A DNA stretch of 16,027 bases from NCBI RefSeq assembly GCF_938045535.1, contig NZ_CALIMQ010000222.1, forward strand, positions 1-16,027, in the 5' to 3' direction. The position numbers and the translations under genes were made by a program. The stretch is from an uncultured Campylobacter sp. (GTDB lineage Bacteria > Campylobacterota > Campylobacteria > Campylobacterales > Campylobacteraceae). This document shows, one piece after another, positions 15,264 to 16,027 of this stretch. Below the pieces are notes generated by a model. That model saw only the letters and a program-made list of their open reading frames with translations, was not told where the DNA came from and searched no databases. Numbering within the stretch: the stretch's first letter is position 1; each line of letters starts with the position of its first letter.

Positions 15264-15400
15264 TAATGGATATGTGAGGTGCGGGTACGCTTGCGACAAG
15301 TTAGCTCGGACTCAGCGTGGCAGGTGGGCGCGCTGTACAGACGCGGCATACAAGGTGCGGCGCGGGCGATTTTGAAATTTATTAAGCCGCTAAAGGCGGT

Positions 15401-15658
15401 TTAAAGCGCCGTTATTGCGGTTAGTAGCCCAAAGATGATCCCCGGGAAATTCGCCGCGGCGAGCGGATAGTCCTTTTTGGGCTTTAGCAGGCCGTAGCTA
15501 AGCTATATCGTGCAGTTTATCGCGGCTGCGAGCGGCTGGAGAAACGGGACTTTGTTGCCGTCTAAATTTGCCATTATATTCGGCACATAGGATACGTACA
15601 TGATGACCGACAGGCGTGTGCCCGCCCAACCTAAAATTTGTAAATTTCTTTCGCTCAT
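15401..15658 (-). pseudogene. SemiSWEET-type sugar transporter with an in-frame amber codon
   Basis: SemiSWEETs are three-helix inner-membrane proteins that pair to form a passive sugar carrier. From ATG 15658 (AAGGA upstream) the frame reads SERNLQILGWAGTRLSVIMYVSYVPNIM, then PFLQPLAAAINCTI, a TAG at codon 52 (15503-15505), then LSYGLLKPKKDYPLAAANFPGIIFGLLTAITAL and a stop at codon 86. Both halves are in one frame and fit the family, with the PQ-type turn seen as YVPN. The TAG replaces the tryptophan expected in the W-x-x-YG motif, which with the asparagine of AAN (here N70) lines the sugar pocket in known structures; TGG to TAG is one change. It is probably a pseudogene, unless UAG is read through. 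An 85-residue product would be a normal length. A short CCGC/GCGG stem follows the stop. Confidence 0.85.
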
Positions 15659-15971
15659 TGATTTTCCTTTTTAGAAATACGTTTCAAATTTGCAAATGAA
15701 ACGGAGCGGGGTTTTAATATATTAAAAATAAGAAACAAATTAAAAAATGGCTAGAAATAAAATTTGGCTTTAGATTTATAACGGCGCCCTCTTACCTGCT
15801 CGCATCTGCATAAATTTTAAAGCGGCGTTTGCAGCGTGCGTTTTAAAAATAGAGAAATTTAAAACGCCGGACAATGGTTGAAATTTAAATTTCAAAGAGA
15901 TAAAATTTTAAACGACTGAAGCCAAATTTAAGCAAAATTTTACAGGAGAATTACGGTAAAATTTTAAAAAT
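15659..15971. other. AT-rich spacer with several hairpins and palindromes
   Basis: No credible gene is seen on either strand. GTTTCA...TGAAAC (15681-15702) is an imperfect palindrome between the SemiSWEET ribosome site and the AT-rich palindrome TTAATATATTAA (15714-15725), so it could be an operator and promoter. GCGTTTTAAA (15838-15847) and TTTAAAACGC (15858-15867) form a perfect 10-bp stem with a 10-base loop. Around them, CGGCGTTT (15823-15830) and AAACGCCG (15862-15869) offer an alternative pairing. TTGAAATTTAAATTTCAA (15878-15895) is a perfect 18-bp palindrome. Confidence 0.5.
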
Positions 15972-16027
15972 ATGAGAAGTAAATTTTATAATTTCTCGGA
16001 CGTTAAAGATAGGAGCGTTTGCCCTAA
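15972..16027 (+). CDS. Possible start of an unidentified gene running off the window
   Basis: An ATG at 15972 opens a frame to the window end (18 codons), beginning MRSKFYNFSDVKDRS. An AGGAG lies at 15942-15946, too far upstream to serve this ATG well, and nothing nearer looks like a ribosome site. The peptide is too short to identify, so this may be chance. Confidence 0.2.
   Translation, partial: MRSKFYNFSDVKDRSVCP

Noticed and set aside
15265..15370. tRNA or structured RNA in the GC-rich stretch beyond the stress protein gene
   Set aside because: No cloverleaf, T-loop GTTCGA-type sequence or convincing long stem could be made out.

Overview
The window looks like a chromosomal segment of a moderate-GC Campylobacter, or a close relative in Campylobacterota. 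The protein families, the neighbour pairs (dnaA/ruvC divergent; glmM-lspA; rpsT-prfA) and the extreme density of AAATTT/AAAATTTT words in both genes and spacers point there. An oral species of the C. gracilis/rectus/showae type is my best guess; species is inference.

Layout. Positions 1-413 hold the N-terminal part of dnaA on the minus strand. It diverges from a plus-strand cluster of ruvC, a nitrilase-superfamily amidohydrolase and an isochorismatase/nicotinamidase-like hydrolase (524-2346). The dnaA-ruvC gap carries DnaA-box-like sites and helically phased A3T3 tracts, so it is a candidate origin or dnaA autoregulatory region. A minus-strand run follows (2477-6434), transcribed in the order glmM, an unlisted 37-codon small ORF, lspA, a TM2/SHOCT protein, hemJ and nhaA: cell wall precursor synthesis, lipoprotein maturation, haem synthesis and Na+/H+ exchange. 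rpsT and prfA (6587-7951, plus) are translation genes and face a small membrane protein with possible haem-ligand histidines (7964-8452, minus).

From about 8.5 kb the character changes. There is an approximately 0.88-kb GC-rich stretch without a convincing gene but with degenerate ~70-bp tandem units. Next come a YddA/SbmA-type ABC exporter with an ~85-residue low-complexity insertion (9336-11237), a repeat-bearing spacer, and a TonB-dependent siderophore receptor broken by two frameshifts (11602-13994). The window ends with a tandem universal stress protein (14293-15138) and a SemiSWEET sugar transporter interrupted by an amber codon exactly where the substrate-pocket tryptophan is expected (15401-15658).

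The first half is conserved housekeeping. The second half is transport and stress genes with signs of decay or on/off switching: two of the four genes there are interrupted. I did not find a CRISPR array, transposase, tRNA or rRNA, and I do not see a clearly new multi-gene system. The best leads are the two interrupted transporter genes, the coupled small ORF between glmM and lspA, the ABC-transporter insertion, and the dnaA-ruvC region.
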